NCBI GenBank assembly: GCA_013822245.1 | Contig: PNKE01000017.1 | Location: forward strand, 1-64,000 | Length of the DNA: 64,000 nucleotides | Direction: 5' to 3' | DNA from: Candidatus Solibacter sp. | Lineage (GTDB): Bacteria > Acidobacteriota > Terriglobia > Bryobacterales > Bryobacteraceae | Shown here: piece by piece, positions 43,584 to 52,402 of the stretch | Layout of the letters: the number at the start of each line of letters is the position of its first letter | Position numbering within the stretch: the stretch's first letter is position 1 | The notes under the pieces: generated by a model | The model's input: only the letters and a program-made list of their open reading frames with translations | What the model was told of the DNA's origin: nothing | Databases searched by the model: none | Program-made: the position numbers and the translations under genes

Positions 43584-44548
43584 AGGCAGTCTTCGTCACC
43601 GAATTCGGCGGAACTGACAAGCTCCGCTGTGAAGAGATCGCCACGCCTGTCCCCGGCGAAGGCCAGGCGCTGGTCAGGATCACTTACACGGGCGTCAACT
43701 TCATCGACATCTACTTCCGCACGGGCCTCTATCCCGCTCCTGCGCCCGTCGTTCTCGGCATGGAAGCCGCGGGCATCGTCGAGGCCGTCGCACCCGGCGT
43801 CGATTCGGTCAAGCCCGGCGACCGCGTGGCCTACGCCATGGCCCGCGGCAGCTACGCCGAATACGCTGCCGTGCCGGCCTGGCAGTTGGTCAAGGTTCCG
43901 GCGCAGGTTGGGCTCGACCTCGCCGCCGCTTCCATGCTCCAGGGCATGACCGCGCACTACCTCACGCATTCCACTTACCCTCTGCGCCCTGGCGAAATCT
44001 GCCTCGTCCATGCCGCCGCCGGTGGCGCGGGCCAGTGGACCGTCGCCGCCGCCAAGATCCGCGGCGCGCAGGTCATCGGCACGGTCTCAACTGCGGAGAA
44101 AGCCGAAATCGCCCTCGCCGCCGGCTGCGACCACGTCATCAACTACGCCGAATCCGATTTCGCCGCCGAGACGAAACGCATCACTGAAGGACGCGGCGTC
44201 GATGTGGTCTACGATTCGGTGGGCGCGGCCACCTGGGAGAAGTCGCTCGATTCGCTGCGCCCGCGCGGCATGATGGTCAGCTTCGGAAACGCCTCCGGTC
44301 CTGTGCCGCCGTTCCCGCCGCTCGCGCTCAGCCAGAAGGGTTCGCTGTTCGTCACCCGCCCCACTCTGGCGCACTATACGTCGAAGCGCGAGGAACTCGA
44401 ATGGCGCGCCTCCGAAGTGCTCAACTGGGTCCAGGGCGGGCTCTTCTCGCCGCGGATCTTCAAGGTCTACCCGCTCGCCGAAGCCGGCGCCGCCCATGAC
44501 GCCCTGGCCGCGCGGCTGACCTCCGGCAAGCTCCTGCTTCAGCCGTGA
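43580..44548 (+). CDS. qor: NADPH:quinone oxidoreductase (zinc-free MDR)
   Basis: 322 residues from the ATG at 43580. The sequence starts MKAVFVTEFGGTDKLRCEEI. The QOR features are YTGVNFIDIYFRTGLYP near residue 37, VLGMEAAGIVEAV, and the cofactor loop VHAAAGGAGQWTVAAAKIRG. The catalytic zinc cysteines of alcohol dehydrogenases are absent. It reduces quinones or enones with NADPH in the cytoplasm. It is coupled by overlaps to the unknown gene before it and is followed immediately by the metallophosphoesterase. Confidence 0.92.
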   Translation: MKAVFVTEFGGTDKLRCEEIATPVPGEGQALVRITYTGVNFIDIYFRTGLYPAPAPVVLGMEAAGIVEAVAPGVDSVKPGDRVAYAMARGSYAEYAAVPAWQLVKVPAQVGLDLAAASMLQGMTAHYLTHSTYPLRPGEICLVHAAAGGAGQWTVAAAKIRGAQVIGTVSTAEKAEIALAAGCDHVINYAESDFAAETKRITEGRGVDVVYDSVGAATWEKSLDSLRPRGMMVSFGNASGPVPPFPPLALSQKGSLFVTRPTLAHYTSKREELEWRASEVLNWVQGGLFSPRIFKVYPLAEAGAAHDALAARLTSGKLLLQP

Positions 44549-44556
44549 AGGACGTC

Positions 44557-45717
44557 ATGACCAAGCGAACCTTCCGCCTGCCCGTCCTCGCACTGGTTGC
44601 CATCGCCGCCTGGGGCCAGGGGGCCAACGCGCCCTACAAGGTCCACGACACCAAACCGGTCATCACCCACGGGCCCGTTCTGCTGAATCCCTCCGAGACC
44701 GGCGTGTCGATCCTCTGGACCACAGACACCCCATGCCACTCGAAAGTCCTCTACGGCTCGGGCCAATTGGACCAATCCTTCGAACCCGCGGAGCACGGAA
44801 TGCTGAAGGTCGGCACGCGCCACCTCGTCCACCTCACCGGCCTGCTCCCCGGCCGGACCTACAGCTACCGCATCGCATCCACCCGCGTCGTGAAGCTCAA
44901 AGGCTACTGGCCCGAAAAAGGCCTGAACGTCGAAAGCGGCCCCTTCTCCTTCAAGACCCTCGACCGCTCGAAACCCGAAGCCTCCTTCGCCTTCATCACC
45001 GACACCCATGAGGACGCCGCCCGCGTGAATGCGCTCACCGGCATGATCGACTGGACGAAGGCCGATTTCCTCGTCCATGGCGGCGACGCCTTCCACACCA
45101 TCGAAAGCGAAGACCATCTCTTCGAACGCTGGCTCGATCCCGCCGCCGCCGCCCTCAAACAAACCGTTCCGCTCATCTGGCTGCGCGGCAACCACGAAAC
45201 CCGCGGCGCGTTCGTCCGTGAGATGCCCGCCTACGTCGCTCCGCCCGAAGGCCGTTACTACTTCGCCCGCGACCACGGCCCCATGCACCTCATCGTCATC
45301 GACAGCGGCGAGGACAAGCCCGACGAAACCAACGTCTATGGCGGACTCAACAACTTTGTCTCCTACCGCCGCCAGGAGTACGACTGGTTCTCGAACCACG
45401 TCAAAACCGCTGACCGCATCCACTCCGCCCCCTTCAAGGTGATCCTCGTCCACCAGCCCGGCTGGGGCTATGTCGAGATGCAGAACGGCAAGTGGGTGCA
45501 ACTCGCCAACGAAGCCGGCGCCGACCTCGTCATCTCCGGCCACACCCATCGTTTCTCCCACCGCCTGCCCAAGGACGGCGAAAACCGTTACCACCACCTC
45601 ATCGTCGGCCAGGACCAACTGGCGATGGTCTCAGCTACGAAGGACGCGCTCACCGTCAACGTCATCGCACGCGACGGCAAGCCCGTGGAATCATTCACGC
45701 TCACGCCGCGCAGGTAG
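44557..45717 (+). CDS. exported calcineurin-like metallophosphoesterase with Fn3-like N-domain
   Basis: 386 residues from the ATG at 44557 (AAGGA just upstream). A GTG at 44545 overlapping the qor stop is also possible. It has a signal peptide (FRLPVLALVAIAAWGQG). The N-terminal purple-acid-phosphatase-like beta domain is about 35-140. The catalytic domain has TDTHED, VHGGDAFH, LRGNHET, VHQPGW and SGHTHRFSH, all five metal blocks. It would hydrolyse phosphoesters outside the cytoplasm. Placement after nucleoside-salvage genes makes nucleotides a reasonable substrate guess (inference only). Confidence 0.88.
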   Translation: MTKRTFRLPVLALVAIAAWGQGANAPYKVHDTKPVITHGPVLLNPSETGVSILWTTDTPCHSKVLYGSGQLDQSFEPAEHGMLKVGTRHLVHLTGLLPGRTYSYRIASTRVVKLKGYWPEKGLNVESGPFSFKTLDRSKPEASFAFITDTHEDAARVNALTGMIDWTKADFLVHGGDAFHTIESEDHLFERWLDPAAAALKQTVPLIWLRGNHETRGAFVREMPAYVAPPEGRYYFARDHGPMHLIVIDSGEDKPDETNVYGGLNNFVSYRRQEYDWFSNHVKTADRIHSAPFKVILVHQPGWGYVEMQNGKWVQLANEAGADLVISGHTHRFSHRLPKDGENRYHHLIVGQDQLAMVSATKDALTVNVIARDGKPVESFTLTPRR

Positions 45718-45745
45718 CCGCGGCGGCGAGGATACACTGAAGGCA

Positions 45746-46528
45746 ATGCGCCTCAAGATGTATCAGGTCGATGCCTTCGCCTCCGAAGTCTTCAAGGGCA
45801 ACCCGGCTGCCGTCTGCCCGCTCGACGAATGGTTGCCCGATGCGGCGATGCAGTCCATCGCCATGGAGAACAACCTCGCCGAAACGGCCTTCTTCGTTCC
45901 CCAAAGCGACGGCTACCACCTGCGCTGGTTCACGCCCGAAACCGAGGTCGATCTCTGCGGCCACGCCACGCTGGCCTCGGCGTTCATCGTCTTCGGCTTC
46001 CTCAAGCCGGATTCATCGCATGTCGCCTTCGACACCCGCAGCGGACGCCTCACCGTCTCGCGCGACGGCGACTGGCTCACGCTCGACTTCCCTGCCCGCC
46101 CGCCCGAACCCGCAACCCCCTGCCACGGCCTGCTCACCGCCCTCGGCGGCGCGCCCGATGCCGTCTTCGCCTCGCGCGACTACATGGTGGTCTACAACTC
46201 CGCCGCCGAAATCCTCGCGCTCAAGCCCGACATGAACGGCCTGATGGACCTCGACCGTTTCGCCGTCATTGTCACCGCGCCCGGCAGCGGCGAGTGTGAT
46301 TTTGTCTCGCGCTTCTTCGCCCCCGCCCACGGCGTTCCAGAAGACCCGGTGACCGGCTCGGCCCACTGCACGCTGGCGCCCTATTGGGCCGCGCGCCTTG
46401 GCAAAAACGAATTGCTGGCCCGACAGGTCTCGCGCCGCGGCGGCGAACTGCGCTGCACCCTCGCCGGCGACCGCGTCCGGATGTCGGGCAAGGGCGTGCT
46501 CTTCCTCACCGGCGAGATCGAGTTCTAA
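45746..46528 (+). CDS. PhzF-family isomerase
   Basis: 260 residues from the ATG at 45746. It begins KMYQVDAFASEVFKGNPAAV with the PhzF signature, including catalytic Glu in MENNLAETAFF. RWFTPETEVDLCGHATLASA and DFVSRFFAPAHGVPEDPVTG mark the two symmetric halves. The family isomerises trans-2,3-dihydro-3-hydroxyanthranilate in phenazine synthesis or acts as amino-acid epimerase. No phenazine genes are here, so the role is unknown. It closes the long plus-strand run and is 28 bases behind the phosphoesterase gene. Confidence 0.92.
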   Translation: MRLKMYQVDAFASEVFKGNPAAVCPLDEWLPDAAMQSIAMENNLAETAFFVPQSDGYHLRWFTPETEVDLCGHATLASAFIVFGFLKPDSSHVAFDTRSGRLTVSRDGDWLTLDFPARPPEPATPCHGLLTALGGAPDAVFASRDYMVVYNSAAEILALKPDMNGLMDLDRFAVIVTAPGSGECDFVSRFFAPAHGVPEDPVTGSAHCTLAPYWAARLGKNELLARQVSRRGGELRCTLAGDRVRMSGKGVLFLTGEIEF

Positions 46529-46571
46529 ACACAATCCGATATCCGGACTCGCCCGTCGTTTTCTTCCTCGC

Positions 46572-46586
46572 GCCGGCAGCGCCGGC
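46572..46586. terminator. small GC hairpin between PhzF and GH127 genes
   Basis: GCCGGC-AGC-GCCGGC is a perfect hairpin 44 bases after the PhzF stop. No T run follows directly. A second short inverted repeat, GGTCG-TATCC-CGACC, lies at 46601-46615, ahead of AGGAGG (46627-46632). Confidence 0.25.
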
Positions 46587-46644
46587 ACGATAAACTCGTA
46601 GGTCGTATCCCGACCACACTCGACTCAGGAGGATCGCCACTTCC

Positions 46645-49113
46645 ATGAACCGGAACCCGAACGCCCTCAGCCGCCGCGACATCATCCGCGCCGCCGGCGC
46701 CGCCACCCTCGCCCCCGCGCTCCCGGCGCAAACCGCCGCCCCGGCCCTGAACGCCGCCGCCGGCGTGGACCGCGTCACCATCCTGCCCGGCAAGACCTAC
46801 TTGCGCGGCTGGGCCGGATATGGCGATCCCCCGCCCGTCGATCCCCCCCGCCGCCAGCCAGGCGCGCCCCCGCCCGCGCCCGCCCCCACTGGCCCCGCGC
46901 CGTCGGTCGCATGGTCGAAACTCTCCGGCCCCGGCCAGGTCAAATTCGCCAATCCCGCCGCCGCCGTCACCACGGCAACGTTCTCCGCCCCCGGCGCCTA
47001 CGTCCTGCAACTCGCCGCCTCCAACGGCGCGTCAAACGCCGTCTCCACGCTCAACGTGTCGGTCGAGACCGCTCCGCCAAAGCTCCAGCTCGAAGCCGTC
47101 AACACCAAGCGCTTCAAGGTGAACAGCAGGTTCTGGAACGCGCGCCTCAAGAACCAGATCGTCAACTGGATCCCTCACTGCATCGGCATCATCAACCGCG
47201 ACGACGTCATCCTCGGCCAGGGCGGCATCGACAACTTCGTCGAAGCCGGAAAGAAACTCCGCGGCGAAAAGGCCGGCCTCCATAAGGGCTATGTCTTCTC
47301 CAACGCCTGGGTCCATCAGACCGTCGAGGCCATGAGCATCGCGCTGATGATGGACCCCCAGGGCGATGCCGAAATCATCGCCGCCCACAAACGTTTCCGC
47401 GAAACCCTCGACGACTGGATCCCCAAAATCCTCTCCGCCCAGGAACCCGACGGTTACCTCCAGACCGCCTTCACCCTCGACCGCGAAAGCCCCCGCGGCC
47501 CCGTCGAAAGCAGCAGGTTCGGCCACTGGGAACCGCGCCACCGCGGCGACCATGAAGGCTACGTCGCCGGCTACTTCCTCGAATCCGCCATCAACCATTA
47601 CCTGATGACCGAACGCAAGGACTCACGCCTCTACGACGCCGCCAGGAAACTCGCCGACTGCTGGCACTCAAACCTCGGCCCGGCCCCGAAGAAACCCTGG
47701 TACGACGGCCACCAGCAGATGGAACAGGGCCTGGTCCGCTTCGGCCGCTTCGTCAACGACATGGAAGGCGGCGGCAAGGGCGACAAATACATCGCCACGG
47801 CCAAGTTCCTGCTCGACTGCCGCTACACCGCCGCCGTCGATCCCGTCCGCGACCGCCAGAGCTACGACCAAAGCCACCTGCCCGTCATCGAACAATACGA
47901 AGCCCTCGGCCATTCGGTCCGCGCGGCGTATACCTATTCCGGCATGGCCGACGTCGCCGTCGAAACCCACGACCCCGACTACCAAAGCGCCGTCAAATCC
48001 CTCTGGTCCAACGTCGTCGACAAGAAGTATTACCTCACCGGCGGCATCGGCGCCGTCGGCTCCTTCGAAGGCTTCGGCCCCAACTACGCCCTCGGCAACG
48101 ACGGCTACTGCGAGGCCTGCGCCAGTTGCGGCATGATCTTCTTCCACTGGAAGATGAACCTCGCCTACCACGACGCCCGCTACGTCGATAACTACGAAGA
48201 GACCATCTACAACGCTCTGCTCGGCTCGGTCGACCTCGACGCGAAGAACTTCTACTACACCAACCCGCTCGATGCTTCGCTCGGCCGCAGCTCCTGGCAC
48301 GTCTGCCCGTGCTGCGTCGGCAACATCCCGCGCACGCTGCTGATGGTCCCGACATGGGCCTATGCCAAGGCCCCCGACGGCGTCTATGTGAACCTCTACA
48401 TCGGCAGCACCGTGACGCTCGAAAGCGCCGCCGGCACGGAAATCGAAATGGTGCAGCAGACCGACTATCCCTGGAGCGGCAAGGTCTTGATCACCGTCAA
48501 CCCCAAGGCCTCGAAACGCTTCACCGTCCGCCTCCGCGCGCCCAACCGAACGACCAGCGCGCTCTACACGCCCAGCCCGCAGGTCAATGGCATCCTGTCG
48601 CTCAAGGTGAACGGCGCGGCCGTGAAGCCCGTCATCTCGAAGGGCTATGCCGCCATCACCCGCACCTGGAAGCCCGGCGACCGCATCGAACTCGAACTGC
48701 CCCTCGCCCCCCAGCGCATCACGCCCAGCGAACGCATCGAATCCACCCGCGGCAAGATCGCCCTGCGCTACGGCCCCATGATCTACAACATCGAGCAGGC
48801 CGACCAGGACATCACCAGGCCCGTCTCCACGTCCGCGCCGTTGACGGCCGAGTGGCAAGGCGACCTGCTCGGCGGCGTGACGGCCATCAAGAGCCGCTTC
48901 GCCGATGGCAGCCCGCTTCTTGCCGTCCCCAACTACGCCCGCGCCAACCGCACCCCCGATCTGCCGCCCGAAGCCGGTCCCATGGCCGCCGACCCGTCTT
49001 ACTACATGGGCCCCGGCGTCAAGTCGCCCAAAGCCCTCGAAGCTGCCGCCGAGCAGCGCAAGCGCCGCCAGCGCCGGCCGCCCGTCTCTGTCGTGTGGAT
49101 GAAACGCGCCTGA
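46645..49113 (+). CDS. Tat-exported GH127-family glycoside hydrolase (beta-L-arabinofuranosidase type)
   Basis: 822 residues. A Tat signal LSRRDIIRAAGAATLAPALP (residues 8-27) is followed by a PKD/Ig-like domain (about 40-145) split by a Pro-rich stretch. The GH127 catalytic (alpha/alpha)6 domain (about 155-570) has the zinc-cysteine cluster HVCPCC (552-557) and the Glu in YCEACAS (Glu490). Beta-sandwich domains follow. GH127 enzymes hydrolyse beta-L-arabinofuranosides through a zinc-bound cysteine. Related families act on other L-arabinan or pectic sugars, so the substrate is tentative. AGGAGG lies 12 bases upstream. Confidence 0.9.
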   Translation: MNRNPNALSRRDIIRAAGAATLAPALPAQTAAPALNAAAGVDRVTILPGKTYLRGWAGYGDPPPVDPPRRQPGAPPPAPAPTGPAPSVAWSKLSGPGQVKFANPAAAVTTATFSAPGAYVLQLAASNGASNAVSTLNVSVETAPPKLQLEAVNTKRFKVNSRFWNARLKNQIVNWIPHCIGIINRDDVILGQGGIDNFVEAGKKLRGEKAGLHKGYVFSNAWVHQTVEAMSIALMMDPQGDAEIIAAHKRFRETLDDWIPKILSAQEPDGYLQTAFTLDRESPRGPVESSRFGHWEPRHRGDHEGYVAGYFLESAINHYLMTERKDSRLYDAARKLADCWHSNLGPAPKKPWYDGHQQMEQGLVRFGRFVNDMEGGGKGDKYIATAKFLLDCRYTAAVDPVRDRQSYDQSHLPVIEQYEALGHSVRAAYTYSGMADVAVETHDPDYQSAVKSLWSNVVDKKYYLTGGIGAVGSFEGFGPNYALGNDGYCEACASCGMIFFHWKMNLAYHDARYVDNYEETIYNALLGSVDLDAKNFYYTNPLDASLGRSSWHVCPCCVGNIPRTLLMVPTWAYAKAPDGVYVNLYIGSTVTLESAAGTEIEMVQQTDYPWSGKVLITVNPKASKRFTVRLRAPNRTTSALYTPSPQVNGILSLKVNGAAVKPVISKGYAAITRTWKPGDRIELELPLAPQRITPSERIESTRGKIALRYGPMIYNIEQADQDITRPVSTSAPLTAEWQGDLLGGVTAIKSRFADGSPLLAVPNYARANRTPDLPPEAGPMAADPSYYMGPGVKSPKALEAAAEQRKRRQRRPPVSVVWMKRA

Positions 49114-49122
49114 CCTGACCGC

Positions 49123-50130
49123 TCAAATCAACCGTTTCGCCGCACCGGCCAGCGCCAGCATGTTCCCGTGCGGCGTCCCTGCCGGAACCTCGCAGCCCGC
49201 GCCGACGATGTAGCGCGGCCCGGCCTGCTGCCAGCACTGCTCGACGGCCCGTTCCACATCCTCCGCCGTGCCGTCCTGCAGCACCCTCACCGGATCGATC
49301 CCGCCCAGCAGCAACTGCTCCGCGCCCATCGCCGCGCGCGCCTCCGCGATCGGCATCATCGAGTCGATGTCCACGATCTCGCACCCCAGCCGTCCCATCG
49401 CCGCCAGCGACCGCCGCGTGTTGCCGCAGATATGCAGCCGCACAATCGCCCCGGCCTCGTGCAACCCGTCGACAAGCCGCTTCTGGTAAGGCCAAACGAA
49501 CTCATCGTAAATCCGCGGCCCGGTGAGCGACGCCGCCGGATCGCCTATGCCGATCACATCCGCCCCCGCCTCCACCTGCGCCTTTCCAAACGCAACGCCC
49601 AGTTGCAGGACAAACTCAAACAGGTCGCGCACAAACACAGGGTCGTCGTGGAAGTCCAGCATCAAACGGTTGATGCCCCTCAGGTCCGACGCCGCCCCGC
49701 ACGGACCTTCCACCCAACCCTCGACAATCAGTTCCCCGCCTGCCCGCCGCCGCAGTTCCTCGATCCCCCTCAACCGGTCGCTCATATGCCGCGCCGATCC
49801 CGGCTCCGGCATCTTCAGTCCCGTGAACACTCCTTTATCCGCCAGCAGCGAACTCTCCTCATCGAGCGCATACGGCTGGTTGTCAAACAGCCGGATCTCA
49901 GCGCCGCAGTCAGGCGCCTCGCGCGTCTCGGTGATGGCCGAGACATGATCCAGCCCATACTCTTCCGCCGTCCGCAACTGCGCCTCCACCAGCACCCGAG
50001 AGTCCAACGCATAGCGGCTGTAGTTAGCGCCAATCCGCCCCGCGGCGAACATCATCGTGATCGGCATCAACCCGGCATGATCGGCCCGCTCGCCCCGCAT
50101 CAGCGCCAGGATGCGCTCACGCCCGGTCAT
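49123..50130 (-). CDS. UroD-like corrinoid/cobalamin methyltransferase (MtaA/MtbA type)
   Basis: 335 residues from the ATG at 50130, which has GGGAGG five bases upstream. A longer frame to 50190 is possible. TGRERILALMRGERADH begins the URO-D superfamily fold. The zinc motif LHICGN (HxCxN near residue 235) plus the C-terminal GAGCEVP Cys is typical of MtaA/MtbA-like methylcobamide:thiol methyltransferases rather than true uroporphyrinogen decarboxylase. The acceptor and donor are unknown, and no corrinoid protein gene is adjacent. It is convergent with the GH127 gene. Confidence 0.85.
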   Translation of the reverse strand: MTGRERILALMRGERADHAGLMPITMMFAAGRIGANYSRYALDSRVLVEAQLRTAEEYGLDHVSAITETREAPDCGAEIRLFDNQPYALDEESSLLADKGVFTGLKMPEPGSARHMSDRLRGIEELRRRAGGELIVEGWVEGPCGAASDLRGINRLMLDFHDDPVFVRDLFEFVLQLGVAFGKAQVEAGADVIGIGDPAASLTGPRIYDEFVWPYQKRLVDGLHEAGAIVRLHICGNTRRSLAAMGRLGCEIVDIDSMMPIAEARAAMGAEQLLLGGIDPVRVLQDGTAEDVERAVEQCWQQAGPRYIVGAGCEVPAGTPHGNMLALAGAAKRLI

Positions 50131-50284
50131 GGCCGCCTCCCGCACGGGCGCATTGAAGCTCGTCTCATCCAGATCCTCCTGAGGACGCACGAATGATGCT
50201 CATCTTGTTCGAGGTACGCACTCGCCATCCTCTCACTGTAGATGGGAGTAAGATGATCCTGTAAAGACTTTCACCTCAGGCCTC

Positions 50285-50324
50285 GCGGGCACTCCGGAAT
50301 CGAAAGTCGTCCGGATATGCCCGC
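50285..50324 (-). terminator. long hairpin downstream of the small membrane-protein gene
   Basis: GCGGGCA (50285-50291) pairs with TGCCCGC (50318-50324), and an inner TCCGGA/TCCGGA pair extends the stem with a bulge. It touches the stop codon of the minus-strand small gene. A T-rich stretch (TCTTTAC) comes only about 20 bases later. Confidence 0.45.
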
Positions 50325-50542
50325 TAGTTGTTGGTTCGCAGTACTCGAATGAGCGTTGAGACCGTACTCAAAACGAATACCCCAAAAATCAGGGCGGAAA
50401 CCTGTAGTACCCGCCACTCAAGTGACGTGTCTGCTTCCCCGTTATAGATATCCGTGAGGGCAAGGTGGCACAGGAGGAGAGTGGCCACTGAAATGAAAGC
50501 CAGCGCCAGCGTGAAACGGACCTGCTTCTTGAGAGGTGGCAT
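50324..50542 (-). CDS. small two-helix membrane protein
   Basis: 72 residues from the ATG at 50542. Two hydrophobic segments (about 8-27 FTLALAFISVATLLLCHLAL, and 43-64) are joined by an acidic loop (YNGEADTSLEW), with basic ends (MPPLKKQ, LIRVLRTNN). Base composition is less GC-rich than that of its neighbours. The family is unknown. It is divergent from DNA polymerase IV with a 76-base gap, and a hairpin follows. Confidence 0.55.
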   Translation of the reverse strand: MPPLKKQVRFTLALAFISVATLLLCHLALTDIYNGEADTSLEWRVLQVSALIFGVFVLSTVSTLIRVLRTNN

Positions 50543-50618
50543 GATGTGAATATTGTACGCCTTGAAATGGTGCCGTTTGTCCGAGCCGGCCACATGAAAC
50601 GAAGAGTCAACTGATCCG

Positions 50619-51854
50619 ATGCGCACCATCTTCCATGTCGACATGGACGCCTTCTTCGTCTCGGTCGAAGAACTGCTCGACCCCTCCCTCAAGGGCCAGC
50701 CCGTCGTCGTCGGCGGCCAGGCCGGCGAACGCGGCGTCGTCTCGGCGGCATCCTACGCCGCGCGCAAGTTCGGCATCCACTCCGCCCTGCCCCTGCGCAC
50801 CGCCGCCAAGCTCTGCCCCCACGCCATCTTCCTCGACGGCCATCCCAAGCTCTACCGTGAGTATTCGCACCGCGTCCACGAGGTGCTGATGGAGTTCTCG
50901 CCGGTGGTCGAAATGGCCTCGGTCGACGAAGCCTATATGGACCTCACCGGCACAGAGCGCCTCCACGGCCCTCCGCTCAAAGCCGCGCACGCCCTGCACG
51001 AGCGCATGAAATCGAAGACCGGGCTGAACTGCTCTGTCGGCATCGCGTCGTCAAAGATGGTCGCCAAGGTGAGTTCAGACCAGGCCAAACCCAACGGAGT
51101 CCTCTGGATCCAGCCAGGCCTCGAAGCCGACTTCCTCGCCCCGCTCGACGTCCGCCGCATCCCCGGCGTCGGGAAGGTGACCGAGCGCCAACTCGCTGAA
51201 CTCGGCATCCGCAAGGTCGGCGACCTGGCCCGTCTGGACGCGCCCTTCCTCATGCGCCGCTTCGGACAATGGGGCCTCGCCCTCGCCGGCAAGGCACGCG
51301 GCGCCGACGCCGGAGCCTGGTTCGATGGCGGCATCGGCGGCGGTGACGATCCGAAATCCGTCAGCCACGAACACACATTCAACGACGACACCGCCGACGC
51401 CGCGCGCCTCGATGCCACACTGGTCCACCTCACCGAAAAGGTCGCCCGCCGCCTTCGAGAATACTCGCTCCACGCCCGCACCGTCCACCTGAAACTCCGC
51501 AGCTCCGCCTTCGAAACCCTCACCCGCGCCCACACCCTGCGCCAGCCCACCCAGGTCGATCAGGAACTCATCGAAGCCGCCCGCGCCATGTTCAAAGCCG
51601 CCTGGATCGCCGGAACGAAGGTGCGCCTCATCGGCATGGGCGTCAGCGCCCTCGATACCGGCGCCGGCCAGATGGACCTGCTCGATTCGCCCCGCCACGA
51701 ACGCGCCATGAAGGCCCTCGAAGCCGCCGATAAGCTCAGAAAGAAGTTCGGCGAAAAGACAATCGCCTTGGCCGCCGGCATGACCGCCGACGCCCCCGAA
51801 CGCGTCCACGAAAACCCCGCCGGCCTGCCCGGCAAGCGCAAGGGCGTGGACTAA
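50619..51854 (+). CDS. dinB: DNA polymerase IV (Y-family)
   Basis: 411 residues. MRTIFHVDMDAFFVSVEELL at the N-terminus carries the catalytic DxD/E metal residues, and MASVDEAYMDLTGTERL near residue 102 carries the second catalytic acidic pair. CSVGIASSKMVAKVSSDQAK, the HhH motif IPGVGKVTERQLAELGI near 185 and a little-finger domain complete the family. It performs translesion synthesis. No LexA-type box was identified in the short upstream region. It overlaps the DinB-like gene tail-to-tail by 4 bases. Confidence 0.95.
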   Translation: MRTIFHVDMDAFFVSVEELLDPSLKGQPVVVGGQAGERGVVSAASYAARKFGIHSALPLRTAAKLCPHAIFLDGHPKLYREYSHRVHEVLMEFSPVVEMASVDEAYMDLTGTERLHGPPLKAAHALHERMKSKTGLNCSVGIASSKMVAKVSSDQAKPNGVLWIQPGLEADFLAPLDVRRIPGVGKVTERQLAELGIRKVGDLARLDAPFLMRRFGQWGLALAGKARGADAGAWFDGGIGGGDDPKSVSHEHTFNDDTADAARLDATLVHLTEKVARRLREYSLHARTVHLKLRSSAFETLTRAHTLRQPTQVDQELIEAARAMFKAAWIAGTKVRLIGMGVSALDTGAGQMDLLDSPRHERAMKALEAADKLRKKFGEKTIALAAGMTADAPERVHENPAGLPGKRKGVD

Positions 51855-52354
51855 CCGAACAGGTTGTTCTCATCCGCCGACGGCCCGTAAACCGCCGGCA
51901 CCGGGATGTCGTTCAGCCGCAGATAGACCCCCAACTGCGCCCGGTGGTGGATCATGTGGTTCATCACAAAGTTGCGCAAGACCGCCATCCGCGGCATCTT
52001 CATCAGCGTGCGGCCTTCCTGCATCAGCGACCACTCACCTGTGATGCACTCATCCGAGGCATACTCGATCGCCTCACGCGCCGTCTCCACGTTCGTATCG
52101 AAGGCGTAGAGCACTTCCGCCTTGTTCGCCAGCTTCGGCGTCCGCGGACTCGTCGCCACATCCACCGACGCTGTCGAAATCGCCATCACCGCCCAGTTCG
52201 GGATGTTCGCCAAATGCCCCGCAAGCCAGCCCATCGTCGGCGACTTCTCGTGCGGCCTGTACTCCCACAACTCATCCACGACGCGCTCCAGTGACTTGCG
52301 CGTCACCCCCATCTCGCGGTCGAATTCACAAAGCAGTGACTGGCTGATCGGCAT
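51851..52354 (-). CDS. DinB-family (DUF664-like) four-helix protein
   Basis: 167 residues. A DinB/YfiT-like four-helix bundle: SQSLLCEFDREMGVTRKSLE, then MGWLAGHLANIPNWAVMAIS with the metal-site His, and a C-terminal NFVMNHMIHHRAQLGVYLRL with HxxHH. These three His positions form the usual metal site of DinB/thiol-transferase-like proteins. The family shares only the name with DNA polymerase IV (DinB). Some members are thiol-dependent S-transferases. The function is unknown here. Confidence 0.9.
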   Translation of the reverse strand: MPISQSLLCEFDREMGVTRKSLERVVDELWEYRPHEKSPTMGWLAGHLANIPNWAVMAISTASVDVATSPRTPKLANKAEVLYAFDTNVETAREAIEYASDECITGEWSLMQEGRTLMKMPRMAVLRNFVMNHMIHHRAQLGVYLRLNDIPVPAVYGPSADENNLFG

Positions 52355-52402
52355 GGCCCCAGTTTAGCTCCGCGCCCGTCCGCACGCCACGCCCGTTACC
52401 GT

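Noticed and set aside
45746-46528. Phenazine biosynthesis locus suggested by PhzF.
   Set aside because: No other phz gene is present, and PhzF-like isomerases are widespread outside phenazine producers.
50619-52354. A functional DinB pair (polymerase IV next to DinB-like protein).
   Set aside because: The two families share a name only for historical reasons. They are convergent and unrelated in sequence, so no joint system is implied.
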